The notes below the pieces were generated by a model. The model ran no database searches and was not told where the DNA came from. It saw only the letters and a list, made by a program, of their open reading frames with translations. Shown piece by piece: positions 6,006-13,081 of a stretch of 14,330 nucleotides of DNA (position 1 is the first letter of the stretch; every line of letters begins with the position of its first letter). Source of the DNA: an uncultured Collinsella sp. (GTDB lineage: Bacteria; Actinomycetota; Coriobacteriia; Coriobacteriales; Coriobacteriaceae); the NCBI GenBank assembly GCA_900549135.1, contig URNI01000047.1, positions 1 through 14,330 on the forward strand, written 5' to 3'. The translations under genes and the position numbers were made by a program.

Positions 6006-7307
6006 ATGCAGCGACAGCTTATGAGTGAACTCATCGCTTGGAAATCAAGGGCGAATCGCAAACCTCTCTTGCTTAAGGGAGCCCGCCAGACAGGAAAGAC
6101 TTGGCTTCTTAACGAATTCGCAAGCCAGCAGTATCGAAACGTCATTCGTTTTGACTTTATGCTCGAGCCGAGCACACGCTCGCTGTTCGATGGGGACCTC
6201 GACCCCAAGCGCATCATCTCCCAGATAGAACTCCTACGTGGCCAAACTGTAACGCCAGCAGACACGCTCATCATCTTCGACGAGATCCAAGAGGCCCCGC
6301 GCGGGATCACCTCGCTCAAGTACTTCAACGAGCTTGCACCCGAATACCACATCGTAGCAGCCGGTTCCTATATGGGCCTCGCGCTCCGACGCGAAAACGA
6401 GTCATTTCCCGTCGGCAAAATCGACCAGCTCACCATGCGTCCCATGGGGTTCGCCGAGTTCGTTCGTGCCGTCAACGGCGACCCGCTCGCCGACGCCATC
6501 CTTGCCGCAGACATGAACCTTCTAGCAAACGTTACCGAAAAGCTCGAGCACTTGCTCAAGGAATACCTTGTTGTCGGCGGTATGCCCGAAGTTGTCTCCG
6601 CTTTCGCCGAGACACGCGACTTCATCGAAGCCCGAAGGCTTCAGCAGCAAATCATCGAGGCTTACGAATCCGATTTTGGCAAACATGCACCCGCCCGCAT
6701 CATCGAGCGCATGAGGTTGGTTTGGAAATCCCTTCCCGGCCAGCTTGCCAAAGAGAACAAGAAGTTTGTCTATGGCGCCCTTCGCCCCGGAGCGCGCGCA
6801 CGCGATTTCGAGGAAAGCCTCCAGTGGCTCACGGACTACGGAATCGTTCATAAGGTGCCACGTGTTTCCGCTCTAAAGGCGCCGCTCTCGAGCTACGAAG
6901 ACCTCTCGGGCTTCAAACTGTTCTGCATCGACACCGGCATCCTCGGAGCGCTCTCCGGTCTCTCTCCGGCCATCGTTCTTAACGGATCCGCTGTTTTTAC
7001 CGAGTTCAAAGGTTCGCTGACCGAACAATACGTCGCGCAGGAGCTTTTGCTCCAGGACAAAACTCCCGCGTATTGGTCCTCTACCTCTGGCAATGCCGAA
7101 ACCGACTTTGCCATCGACCATGCGGGAACCGTGCTTCCGCTTGAGGTCAAGGCGGCAGAGAACCTTAAAGCGAAGAGTCTGAAAATAGCCTGCGAAAAAT
7201 TCAAGCTCGAGCGTTGCGTGAGGAGCTCCCTGGCGGCATATAGAGACGAGGGCATGCTCGTCAATATTCCGCTTTGGGAGATTGGGCAGATCGACAAGCT
7301 GGCATAG
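6006..7307 (+). CDS. AAA-type ATPase with DUF4143 C-terminal domain
   Basis: A 433-residue protein. Walker A GARQTGKT (25-32) and Walker B LIIFDE (88-93) belong to the AAA_14 ATPase domain (about 18-160). GSYMGLALR (120-128) follows, where the family has its conserved GS(S) sensor-like motif. The DUF4143 part has LTEQYVAQE (339-347) and a PD-(D/E)XK-like trace ETDFAI (D367) plus PLEVKA (E380, K382). Such ATPases are common accessory genes in gut bacteria and their role is unknown. ATG 6006 has GGGAGG at 5996-6001 only four bases upstream; an in-frame TTG at 5994 is possible but would overlap that site. Codons are visibly less G/C-ending than in neighbours (many AAA, CTT, TCC), and the gene is enclosed by repeats, both signs of acquisition. 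No partner gene is adjacent. Confidence 0.93.
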   Translation: MQRQLMSELIAWKSRANRKPLLLKGARQTGKTWLLNEFASQQYRNVIRFDFMLEPSTRSLFDGDLDPKRIISQIELLRGQTVTPADTLIIFDEIQEAPRGITSLKYFNELAPEYHIVAAGSYMGLALRRENESFPVGKIDQLTMRPMGFAEFVRAVNGDPLADAILAADMNLLANVTEKLEHLLKEYLVVGGMPEVVSAFAETRDFIEARRLQQQIIEAYESDFGKHAPARIIERMRLVWKSLPGQLAKENKKFVYGALRPGARARDFEESLQWLTDYGIVHKVPRVSALKAPLSSYEDLSGFKLFCIDTGILGALSGLSPAIVLNGSAVFTEFKGSLTEQYVAQELLLQDKTPAYWSSTSGNAETDFAIDHAGTVLPLEVKAAENLKAKSLKIACEKFKLERCVRSSLAAYRDEGMLVNIPLWEIGQIDKLA

Positions 7308-7330
7308 GCGCTGTAGGGACGCCCCGCAAG

Positions 7331-7377
7331 GACTGTCCCCAGGTGCCGGCAGAAAAGGAACGTCCCCAGGTGCCGGC
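7331..7377 (+). repeat. Two-half-site GTCCCC module, copy B
   Basis: Two 20-base halves start at 7331 (GACTGTCCCC) and 7358 (GAACGTCCCC). Each is followed by the same word AGGTGCCGGC, with a 7-base spacer AGAAAAG between halves. Same geometry as 14236-14282, but with a different word. It lies after the ATPase stop and immediately before inverted-repeat element B. Non-coding. Confidence 0.85.
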
Positions 7378-7380
7378 TGT

Positions 7381-7451
7381 TGAGTTGCGGTGGAATAGGG
7401 ACTGTTTGGTGCCCGAAAGGGCGATTGTAGTCCGTATTTCACCGCAACTTA
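7381..7451. repeat. Inverted-repeat element, copy B
   Basis: Arms 7381-7403 and 7429-7451 share the family ends AGTTGCGGTGGAATAG and TTTCACCGCAACTT. They pair over 23 bp with two G-U pairs and one mismatch. The loop has a compact GCCC-GAAA-GGGC hairpin (7411-7422). It lies between convergent genes, one base from the ppx stop codon, and could end transcription from both sides, although there is no long T-tract. Confidence 0.9.
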
Positions 7452-7452
7452 T

Positions 7453-8454
7453 TTAGAGGGCGCTGAGGCTGGGGGTCCAGGCGATGGTGGGAGTCGCGCC
7501 GTCGAGAACCTCGTTGATGGTGGCGACCATGCCAGCGAGTAGGCTGTTCTCGCTTACGGTGAGCGCATCGTAGCCACCGGCGCGCATGAGCTCGCGAATC
7601 ACCACGGCGCCGGCCAGAATCACGCCCGCGCGCTTGGGCTGCACGCCCGGCAGCGCAGCGATACCCTCCACATCCAGCGTAGATATACGATCGATGGCGG
7701 CCGAGATCTGCTCCATCGAAAGCTCGCGCAGGTGCACAAAGCTCGAGTCGTACGGCTCCAGTTCGTGGACCAGCGCCACGAGCGTGGTGACGGTACCGCC
7801 CACCGCGACGAGGCGCTCGGCGCGCTCAAAGTCGACAGGCAGGCCCTCAAAGTAAGCCCCGAACTGCTCGCCCGCCCATACGCCAGCGGCGGCAAGTTCA
7901 CTGTCCGTTGGCGGCAGCGCCGAAAAAAACCGCTCCGTCACGCGACGGCAACCGATGTCCAGTGAGCGCGTTCCCTCCAGCGCAAAGACCCCGCGCTCCG
8001 GTGCGTACACACCCGTCGCGAGCTCCGTGGAGCCACCGCCCGAATCGGCGACGATGATGCGCTCGCCGGCAAAGTCGTGCGCCACGCCAAAAAACGTCAG
8101 GCGTGCCTCGACCTCGCCCGGAATCACCTGTGGCTCAAGCCCCAGATCGCGCAGGCCGTCCAGCAGCAGTGCTGCGTTGGACGCATCACGCGCGGCGCTC
8201 GTGCAGGTGGTGCAGATGCACGCGGCCCCAAAGGCACGAGCCTCGTCCACAAACATGCGGCACGCAGCGAGCACGCGCTCAACGGCCGCCTCGCAAAAGC
8301 GGCCCGTCGCGTCCACGCCCTCACCCAGATCGGTAATCTCGGTATGCTTGGACGATTCCACGATTGCCCCGCCCTCGACCTGGGCCAACACCAGTCGCGA
8401 CGACACCGTTCCCAGGTCGATCGCGGCCACCTTATAGCGTTTGCAATTTGTCAT
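7453..8454 (-). CDS. Ppx/GppA-family phosphatase (exopolyphosphatase-like)
   Basis: A 333-residue short-form Ppx/GppA protein with an actin-like ATPase fold. Nucleotide/phosphate motifs are AIDLGTVSSRLVL (11-23), IPGEVEARL (111-119, with the expected catalytic Glu) and ADSGGGSTEL (136-145). Family members remove terminal phosphate from polyphosphate or convert pppGpp to ppGpp; this short form lacks the extra C-terminal domain of E. coli Ppx, so the substrate is open. It is cytoplasmic. ATG 8454 is preceded by GGAGGGGAG six bases upstream. It lies 20 bp behind the FtsB/DivIC-like gene and is probably co-transcribed, the usual actinobacterial arrangement, although the DUF501 gene often found between them is absent. 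Repeat element B abuts the stop. Confidence 0.93.
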   Translation of the reverse strand: MTNCKRYKVAAIDLGTVSSRLVLAQVEGGAIVESSKHTEITDLGEGVDATGRFCEAAVERVLAACRMFVDEARAFGAACICTTCTSAARDASNAALLLDGLRDLGLEPQVIPGEVEARLTFFGVAHDFAGERIIVADSGGGSTELATGVYAPERGVFALEGTRSLDIGCRRVTERFFSALPPTDSELAAAGVWAGEQFGAYFEGLPVDFERAERLVAVGGTVTTLVALVHELEPYDSSFVHLRELSMEQISAAIDRISTLDVEGIAALPGVQPKRAGVILAGAVVIRELMRAGGYDALTVSENSLLAGMVATINEVLDGATPTIAWTPSLSAL

Positions 8455-8474
8455 TGCGAGCTCCCCTCCGGGCG

Positions 8475-9236
8475 CTATTTGCCGTTGGACACGACCGTCT
8501 GACCCTCGACGCCGTTAAACCCAAACAGCATGTCGAGCGCTTGGATGTACCACGGCGCGTCCTTACCGACTTCTTCGATTTCCTTGGCCACTTCGCTGGC
8601 CTTCTTGGCGTTTGAGGACTTTTTGCTCGACGAGGCATCCGAATCGCCGTCTAGGCCCTGCACTTCAATCCTCTTCTCGCCGGGCATCACCAGGCCCAGG
8701 TCCTCGGATGCCGCATCCTTGATACCCTCCTCCGAGAGCAACTTGTCGACGCTTTTTTGCAGCTCATCATTGTATTGCTGGCGAATCTCGACCTGCTTGG
8801 CCAAGATATCGCTCGAGCGCTTTGCCACATACAGGTCGCGCACGGGGAAATACAGGCTCACGAGCACCAGGGCAACGACGATGCCGATGAATAGCCCTCG
8901 CTGAGGACCGTGGGTAAAGTCGTAGATCGCCTTGACCACCGCGTTGTCGTTGGCGTAGTGCATAAAGTCCGAGCCCGAAAGACGGTTCGAGGGCCTGCTC
9001 GACCTGTCGTGCATCTGGGCCGAGGGACGCGACGTATGCGACGAACGTGCCGGGCGCACTGGTCCATCTGTCGAAGTATTCACTTGAGCATTGGAACGCG
9101 AGGTACTTGTCGGGCGCTGCATGGAGCGGTCGGCACCGGCGTAGGCGGACCCACCGAGCTGCACCGTGCGCGCACGGCGAGGTGACGGCCCACGCGAACC
9201 GGCGGAATAGTACCTGTTGTCGTAAATCTGATCCAT
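8475..9236 (-). CDS. FtsB/DivIC-family septum formation initiator
   Basis: A 253-residue bitopic membrane protein. Residues 1-110 are a long, basic, Ser/Arg/Thr-rich cytoplasmic region predicted to be disordered. The membrane helix is at about 114-131, followed by a coiled coil (about 135-170) and the family motif DLGLVMPGE (179-187). The tail has a Ser/Lys-rich stretch and a hydrophobic end. It should act in the divisome with FtsL/FtsQ-type partners. The frame is open further upstream to 9539, but ATG 9236 is chosen because everything upstream runs through the eno terminator and eno itself; AAGGCG precedes it. It lies downstream of eno and 20 bp before ppx, as in other actinobacteria. Confidence 0.9.
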   Translation of the reverse strand: MDQIYDNRYYSAGSRGPSPRRARTVQLGGSAYAGADRSMQRPTSTSRSNAQVNTSTDGPVRPARSSHTSRPSAQMHDRSSRPSNRLSGSDFMHYANDNAVVKAIYDFTHGPQRGLFIGIVVALVLVSLYFPVRDLYVAKRSSDILAKQVEIRQQYNDELQKSVDKLLSEEGIKDAASEDLGLVMPGEKRIEVQGLDGDSDASSSKKSSNAKKASEVAKEIEEVGKDAPWYIQALDMLFGFNGVEGQTVVSNGK

Positions 9237-9279
9237 GTGCGCCTTGTGCGGTTGAGGTTTGTTTGCGCTAAGTCTTTTA

Positions 9280-9285
9280 GTTATA
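9280..9285 (-). promoter_or_regulatory. Possible -10 box of the FtsB/DivIC-ppx operon
   Basis: Minus-strand TATAAC lies 44 bases upstream of the start codon, downstream of the eno terminator, where a new promoter is needed. No clear -35. Low confidence. Confidence 0.3.
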
Positions 9286-9327
9286 GCACGAGCGCCCGCA
9301 CCGCCTTCGCCAGCCTTTGCTCGACAT

Positions 9328-9359
9328 AAAAAAGGCGCTGAGCCGTATGGCTCAGCGCC
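9328..9359 (-). terminator. Intrinsic terminator of eno
   Basis: On the minus strand GGCGCTGAGCC pairs perfectly with GGCTCAGCGCC (9349-9359 and 9334-9344) around a 4-base loop, followed by six T residues (9328-9333). It lies 71 bases after the eno stop, so eno is separated from the FtsB/DivIC-ppx pair. Confidence 0.94.
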
Positions 9360-9430
9360 CTTAGCGCTTTGCGGCATCCAGCCAAGGCTGGGCGAATCCG
9401 AGTCAGCCCCGCCCCCACACACGCCGCTGT

Positions 9431-10720
9431 CTAGCGAATGTTGTAGAACGCAGATTTGCCGGCGTAGCGCGCGCTGCCCTCGAGCTCGCCCTCGATGCGG
9501 ATGAGCTGGTTGTACTTGGCGATACGGTCGCTGCGGCACGGAGCGCCCGACTTGATCTGGCCGGCGTTAACACCCACGACCAGGTCAGCGATGGTGGAGT
9601 CCTCGGTCTCGCCGGAACGGTGGCTCACGATGCAAGCATAGCCGGCCTCCTTGGCGGTTTCGATGGCCTCGAGTGACTCGGTGAGCGTGCCGATCTGGTT
9701 GACCTTGACCAGAATCGCGTTGGCGGCGCCCAGCTCGATGCCCTTCTTGAGGCGCTCGGTGTTGGTGACGAACAGGTCGTCGCCTACGAGCTGCACCTTA
9801 TTGCCAATGCGGCGGGTAAGCTCGACCCAGCCGTCCCAGTCCTCCTCGGCCATGCCGTCCTCGATGGAGATGATGGGATAGGTGTCGACGAGCTTCTCCC
9901 AGTAATCAACCATCTGGGCACTCGTGTACTCCACGCCCTCGCCCTTGAGCTCGTACATGCCGGTCTCGGCGTTGTAGAACTCGGTCGAGGCCGGGTCCAT
10001 GGCGTACATGAAGTCGACGCCGGGCTTAAAGCCGGCCTTCTCCACGGCCTTGGTGATGTACTCGAACGGCTCGGCATTGGTCTTGAGGTTGGGCGCAAAG
10101 CCACCCTCGTCGCCCACGCCGCCGCCCAGGCCGGCCTCGTGCAGCACGCCCTTGAGGGTGTGGTAGACCTCGGCGCACCAACGCAGGCCCTCGGCAAAGC
10201 TCGGGGCGCCCACCGGCATGATCATGAACTCCTGGAAGTCGACGTTATTGTCGGCATGCACGCCGCCGTTGAGGATGTTCATCATGGGCGTGGGCAGCAG
10301 ATGGGCGTTGACGCCGCCCAGGTACTGGTACAGCGACAGGCCCGCCGACTCGGCAGCGGCGCGGGCGACGGCCAGCGACACGCCCAGGATGGCGTTGGCA
10401 CCGAGCTTGGTCTTGTTGGGGGTACCGTCCGCGGCAATCAGCGCGGCATCGACGGCGCGCTGGTCGAAGGCGTCGAGGCCCACGACGGCGTTAGCGCACT
10501 CGTTGTTGACGTGCTCGACGGCCTGCGAAACGCCCTTGCCCAGGTAGCGGCCCTTGTCGCCATCGCGCAGCTCGCAGGCCTCAAAGGCGCCGGTCGAAGC
10601 ACCCGAAGGCACCATTGCGCGGCCAAAGCTGCCGTCCTCGAGCACGACCTCGACCTCGACGGTGGGATTGCCGCGGCTGTCGAGCACCTCGCGACCGTAG
10701 ACGTCCAAAATATCGCTCAT
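9431..10720 (-). CDS. eno: Enolase (phosphopyruvate hydratase)
   Basis: A 429-residue full-length enolase, converting 2-phosphoglycerate to phosphoenolpyruvate in glycolysis. N-terminal IxxVxGREVLDSRGNPTVE start, mobile loop PSGASTGAFE (38-47), GDEGGFAP with catalytic E205, metal ligands D242, E287 (SIEDGM) and D314 (VGDDLF), catalytic K339 in ILVKVNQIGTL, and SHRSGETED (366-374). All expected residues are present. ATG 10720 has GGGAG five bases upstream. It has its own terminator downstream and is cut off from mazG by another upstream, so it is probably expressed from its own promoter in the 189-bp gap. Direct repeats there may be regulatory. Confidence 0.99.
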   Translation of the reverse strand: MSDILDVYGREVLDSRGNPTVEVEVVLEDGSFGRAMVPSGASTGAFEACELRDGDKGRYLGKGVSQAVEHVNNECANAVVGLDAFDQRAVDAALIAADGTPNKTKLGANAILGVSLAVARAAAESAGLSLYQYLGGVNAHLLPTPMMNILNGGVHADNNVDFQEFMIMPVGAPSFAEGLRWCAEVYHTLKGVLHEAGLGGGVGDEGGFAPNLKTNAEPFEYITKAVEKAGFKPGVDFMYAMDPASTEFYNAETGMYELKGEGVEYTSAQMVDYWEKLVDTYPIISIEDGMAEEDWDGWVELTRRIGNKVQLVGDDLFVTNTERLKKGIELGAANAILVKVNQIGTLTESLEAIETAKEAGYACIVSHRSGETEDSTIADLVVGVNAGQIKSGAPCRSDRIAKYNQLIRIEGELEGSARYAGKSAFYNIR

Positions 10721-10793
10721 GTTGTCTCCCTCTCACTTGGAAACGTAGTGGATGCAAGCGACCGGCTGACCGTGCACCGTCGGTGCGCCTCCG

Positions 10794-10838
10794 TAAGTTA
10801 GCCTTGTCGCACTTTTTGCATTATGCCCTAAGTTAGCC
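10794..10838. promoter_or_regulatory. Direct repeat around a likely eno promoter
   Basis: TAAGTTAGCC occurs at 10794-10803 and 10829-10838, 35 bp apart. A minus-strand -10-like CATAAT (complement of 10820-10825) lies between them. The pair could be a regulator binding site flanking the eno promoter. Between it and the gene lies a short palindrome, GCACCG-T-CGGTGC (10774-10786). Confidence 0.45.
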
Positions 10839-10856
10839 GAGGGATACACTTGATTT

Positions 10857-10905
10857 TCGAAAAATTTAGCGGGAACGATGAGGCGTGTCAGCCCGTCGTT
10901 CCCGC
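10857..10905 (-). terminator. Intrinsic terminator of the mazG operon
   Basis: On the minus strand GCGGGAACGA (10905-10896) pairs perfectly with TCGTTCCCGC (10878-10869). An inner GCC/GGC pair lies in the loop, and TAAATTTTT follows. It starts four bases after the mazG stop. Confidence 0.88.
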
Positions 10906-10909
10906 AGTC

Positions 10910-11770
10910 TTACTCCTCCGCCTTTGCGGCATCCCACAGGTCGTTGAGGCCGTGGGTCGAAAGCTCGGCCAGATCCACATGGGCGTCAGCCGCCATCCGC
11001 TCCATTGCAGCCCAACGACGGCGGAACTTTGCCGTGCTGGCACGCAGGGCGCTCTCGGCGTCAATCCCCTCTTTGCGCGCAACGTTGACCAGGGCAAAGA
11101 GCAAATCGCCAAACTCCATCTCGCGCTCGGGCGAGCCAGGGGCCTCGGCCTCAAACTCGGCACGTTCCTCGGCGACCTCGTCCCACACGTCCTGGACCGT
11201 CTCCCACTCAAAGCCCACGGCAGCTGCCTTGCGCGACACCTTCTGCGCCTGCATCAGCGCCGGCAGATGCGTGGGCACACCATCGAGCAGACCCTCGGGC
11301 GCGGCCTCGCCCGCCGCCACGGCCTTGTCCTTGGCAGCCCTCTCGGCAAGCTTGACCTCGTCCCAAATCTTGAGTACCTCGTCGGAGCTGTCGGCATCCA
11401 CATCGCCAAACACGTGCGGATGACGGCGAATGAGCTTGGCGCCGATATCGCGCGCCACGTCGGCCAGCGTAAACTCACCGGCGTCAGCCGCAATCTGCGC
11501 ATGCAGCACGACCTGCATGAGCACGTCGCCCAGCTCCTCGCGCAGGTGTGCCGCATCATCGGCCTCGATGCAGTCGAGCGCCTCGTAGGCCTCCTCGATC
11601 ATGTTCTTGCCGATACTCTGATGCGTCTGTTCGCGATCCCACGGGCAGCCATCGGGCTGACGCAGGCGCCAGATGGTCTGCACCAGATGCTGCAGCTCGA
11701 CCGACGCGTCGACCAGCGTCGACAGATCGCGCGAGCCCTCGGCATTTTGCTGAGCCATGTGCTGCGCCAT
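10910..11770 (-). CDS. mazG: MazG-family nucleoside triphosphate pyrophosphohydrolase
   Basis: A 286-residue protein with two MazG domains. Domain 1 has GCPWDREQTH (41-50), then EEAYE (59-63) and ELGD (E79, D82), the metal-binding EExxE...ExxD pattern. Domain 2 has DEVAEE (197-202) and EFGD (E219, D222). It splits NTPs to NMP and pyrophosphate and is thought to clean the nucleotide pool. ATG 11770 is chosen because GGAGGAGGAG, lying in the last codons of the upstream gene, is five bases away; the longer open frame up to 11878 overlaps that gene. An ATG four codons later is a weaker alternative. The gene is two bases from the yfcE-like stop and so translationally coupled. Confidence 0.95.
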   Translation of the reverse strand: MAQHMAQQNAEGSRDLSTLVDASVELQHLVQTIWRLRQPDGCPWDREQTHQSIGKNMIEEAYEALDCIEADDAAHLREELGDVLMQVVLHAQIAADAGEFTLADVARDIGAKLIRRHPHVFGDVDADSSDEVLKIWDEVKLAERAAKDKAVAAGEAAPEGLLDGVPTHLPALMQAQKVSRKAAAVGFEWETVQDVWDEVAEERAEFEAEAPGSPEREMEFGDLLFALVNVARKEGIDAESALRASTAKFRRRWAAMERMAADAHVDLAELSTHGLNDLWDAAKAEE

Positions 11771-11772
11771 GG

Positions 11773-12321
11773 TTACTCCTCCTCCAGGATTACGTGGCGG
11801 AACGCGCCGCCCTCGTAGATGCCGTAGCTGTGCGTACCGTCCTTGGGAATGCTCACGCTGCCGGGATTGAAGAGCCACAGGCCCGGGTGCGCCTCGCTTG
11901 CCTCGTTAACCTTGATGTGCGTGTGGCCGTAGACGAGCGCGGAGCCCTCAGGCAACGCGGGCGCATGGTCGACGCTGTTGTGCATGCCGGCGCCAAAGAC
12001 ATGGCCGTGCGTCAGGAACAGCTCGCGGCCGGTTTCGTCAAACAGCGTGGCGTAGTCGGCCATGACGGGGAAGCCGAGCACCATCTGGTCGACTTCGGCG
12101 TCGCAGTTGCCGCGCACCGCGATGATGCGGTCGGCCAGGGCGTTGAGCAGCGGAATCACGCGCTTGGGGGCGTAATCGCGCGGCAGGTCATTGCGCGGGC
12201 CGTGGTAGAGCAGGTCGCCCAGCAGCACGATGCGGTCGGGCTGCTCGGATTCGATGGCGGCGACCAGGCGCTCGGTCCAGTATGCCGAGCCGTGGATGTC
12301 GGAAGCGATGAGGTATTTCAT
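11773..12321 (-). CDS. yfcE: YfcE-family metallophosphodiesterase
   Basis: A 182-residue single-domain calcineurin-like phosphodiesterase. Motifs are SDIHG (D8, H10), LLGDLLYHGPRN (D36), RGNCD (N72), THGH (H105, H107) and YGHTH (H133, H135), the complete dimetal set of the YfcE/MJ0936 group. These act on phosphodiesters; the physiological substrate is unknown. ATG 12321 has AAAGGA six bases upstream. It directly precedes mazG, with the mazG ribosome binding site embedded in its Glu-Glu-Glu end. It is distinct in sequence from the PPP-type enzyme at 129-890. Symbol by family resemblance only. Confidence 0.93.
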   Translation of the reverse strand: MKYLIASDIHGSAYWTERLVAAIESEQPDRIVLLGDLLYHGPRNDLPRDYAPKRVIPLLNALADRIIAVRGNCDAEVDQMVLGFPVMADYATLFDETGRELFLTHGHVFGAGMHNSVDHAPALPEGSALVYGHTHIKVNEASEAHPGLWLFNPGSVSIPKDGTHSYGIYEGGAFRHVILEEE

Positions 12322-12394
12322 GGGGAGTCCTTTCGAAGCGGAGTTGATGGGGGCTGAATACGGGGTCCGGCGGATGTGGAGCCCATCTACCGTG

Positions 12395-12880
12395 TTACTC
12401 GAATCGCAGCGCCGCGCTCTGAGCCGCCTGCATCACGCGTTGGAGCGGCACGTTGCGCTCGCGGGCGAGACGGGCGCAGTCCTCGTACTCGGGAGCCGCG
12501 CGCTCGCTGCCGTCGGGCAGGGTCGCCACCTTAACGGATACCTCGCCCCAAGGCGTTGTCACCTGCTCGAATCGGCGCGGCAGGCAAACGCGTTCCATCA
12601 CCTGGCGACGAACGGCGTTGGTCGTGGTCTCCAAAAAGATAATCGTCTGTAGGCGCTCGATATCCTCATGCGAGCAGATCACCTGCAACTGCCATCCGGG
12701 GCGACCCTTTTTGCAGTAGAGAGGCAGCCAGTGCACCTCGCGCGCACCCGCCTCGCGCAGGCGGTCGGCAGCGTAGGCGAGTACCTCGGGCGACGCATCG
12801 TCGATGTCGCACTCCAGCTTGACGATGGTTTCGGGCGCATCGGTCTCGCGAGACAGCGGAGATTTGCTATCGCATGGCAT
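12395..12880 (-). CDS. Stand-alone LarC C-terminal domain (LarC2-like nickel-insertion family)
   Basis: A 161-residue protein that matches only the C-terminal part of LarC (former DUF111), which inserts nickel into the pincer cofactor of lactate racemase-type enzymes. Family motifs are ECDIDD (23-28), YCKKGRPG (55-62), ETTTNAVRR (84-92) and RAAPEYEDC (127-135). The N-terminal LarC domain is not present or adjacent. ATG 12880 is chosen because AAAGGAG lies nine bases upstream; the longer frame to 13018 adds a low-complexity stretch without a binding site. It precedes the yfcE-like gene by 73 bp. LarC in lactobacilli is made as two frames joined by frameshifting, but no LarC1 frame is found here, so this is a separate short protein. 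Confidence 0.87.
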   Translation of the reverse strand: MPCDSKSPLSRETDAPETIVKLECDIDDASPEVLAYAADRLREAGAREVHWLPLYCKKGRPGWQLQVICSHEDIERLQTIIFLETTTNAVRRQVMERVCLPRRFEQVTTPWGEVSVKVATLPDGSERAAPEYEDCARLARERNVPLQRVMQAAQSAALRFE

Positions 12881-12930
12881 ACGGTCCGGCTCCTTTCCGC
12901 ACGGGCTCGTTTTGTTCATCCAAACGCTAG

Positions 12931-12948
12931 CACATCGCGGGCGATGTG
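12931..12948. promoter_or_regulatory. Operator-like palindrome upstream of the LarC2-like gene
   Basis: CACATCGC and GCGATGTG form an 8-bp perfect inverted repeat with a 2-bp centre, 51 bases upstream of the start codon at 12880. A 9-bp tandem repeat (GAGCGCGAT, 12958-12975) lies next to it. The size and position fit a dimeric repressor site, but no regulator is identified. The rest of the 338-bp gap 12881-13218 holds the large palindrome 13017-13081 and no gene. Confidence 0.4.
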
Positions 12949-13016
12949 GATGTGACGGAGCGCGATGAGCGCGATTTTCCTTGTCCGTAAGAAACCGACG
13001 CTCCACCGCCTCAGTC

Positions 13017-13081
13017 AAACATGCGCATCAGCCTCCAAACATGTCATTTTTTGCAGCTTTTGGAGGCTGATGTGCATGTTT
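13017..13081. repeat. Large imperfect palindrome (23-bp arms) between divergent genes
   Basis: Arms 13017-13039 and 13059-13081 pair along all 23 positions, with a single G-U in place of a Watson-Crick pair. The loop is 19 bases and contains a T6 run. Arms begin AAACATGCGCATCAGCC. T residues end the right arm on either strand, so it could work as a terminator in both directions, yet it lies between genes that diverge, where no terminator is needed. An open frame from 13021 reads through it into the phosphatase gene, but it has no binding site and is a shadow. A dispersed hairpin repeat or leader-RNA element is likelier. Confidence 0.85.

Noticed and set aside
5533..6024. Open frames through the tRNA-end repeats and 33-bp tandem repeats
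   Set aside because: They read through a tRNA terminator, inverted repeats and hairpins, have no ribosome binding site and no protein family features; they stay open because the repeat unit is a multiple of three.
5796..7451. Composite transposon with the ATPase as cargo
   Set aside because: The flanking elements are 71-bp hairpins without transposase, no target-site duplication is seen at the outer ends, and a third copy lies alone at 14143-14211.
8475..9539. Longer start for the FtsB/DivIC-like gene
   Set aside because: The extension runs through the eno terminator and into the 3' end of eno; ATG 9236 has a ribosome binding site.
10139..10801. Plus-strand frame opposite eno
   Set aside because: Shadow of a fully conserved enolase.
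12322..12394. Terminator between the LarC2-like and yfcE-like genes
   Set aside because: A weak GATGGG/CCCATC pairing exists but with a long loop and no T-tract; read-through is more likely.
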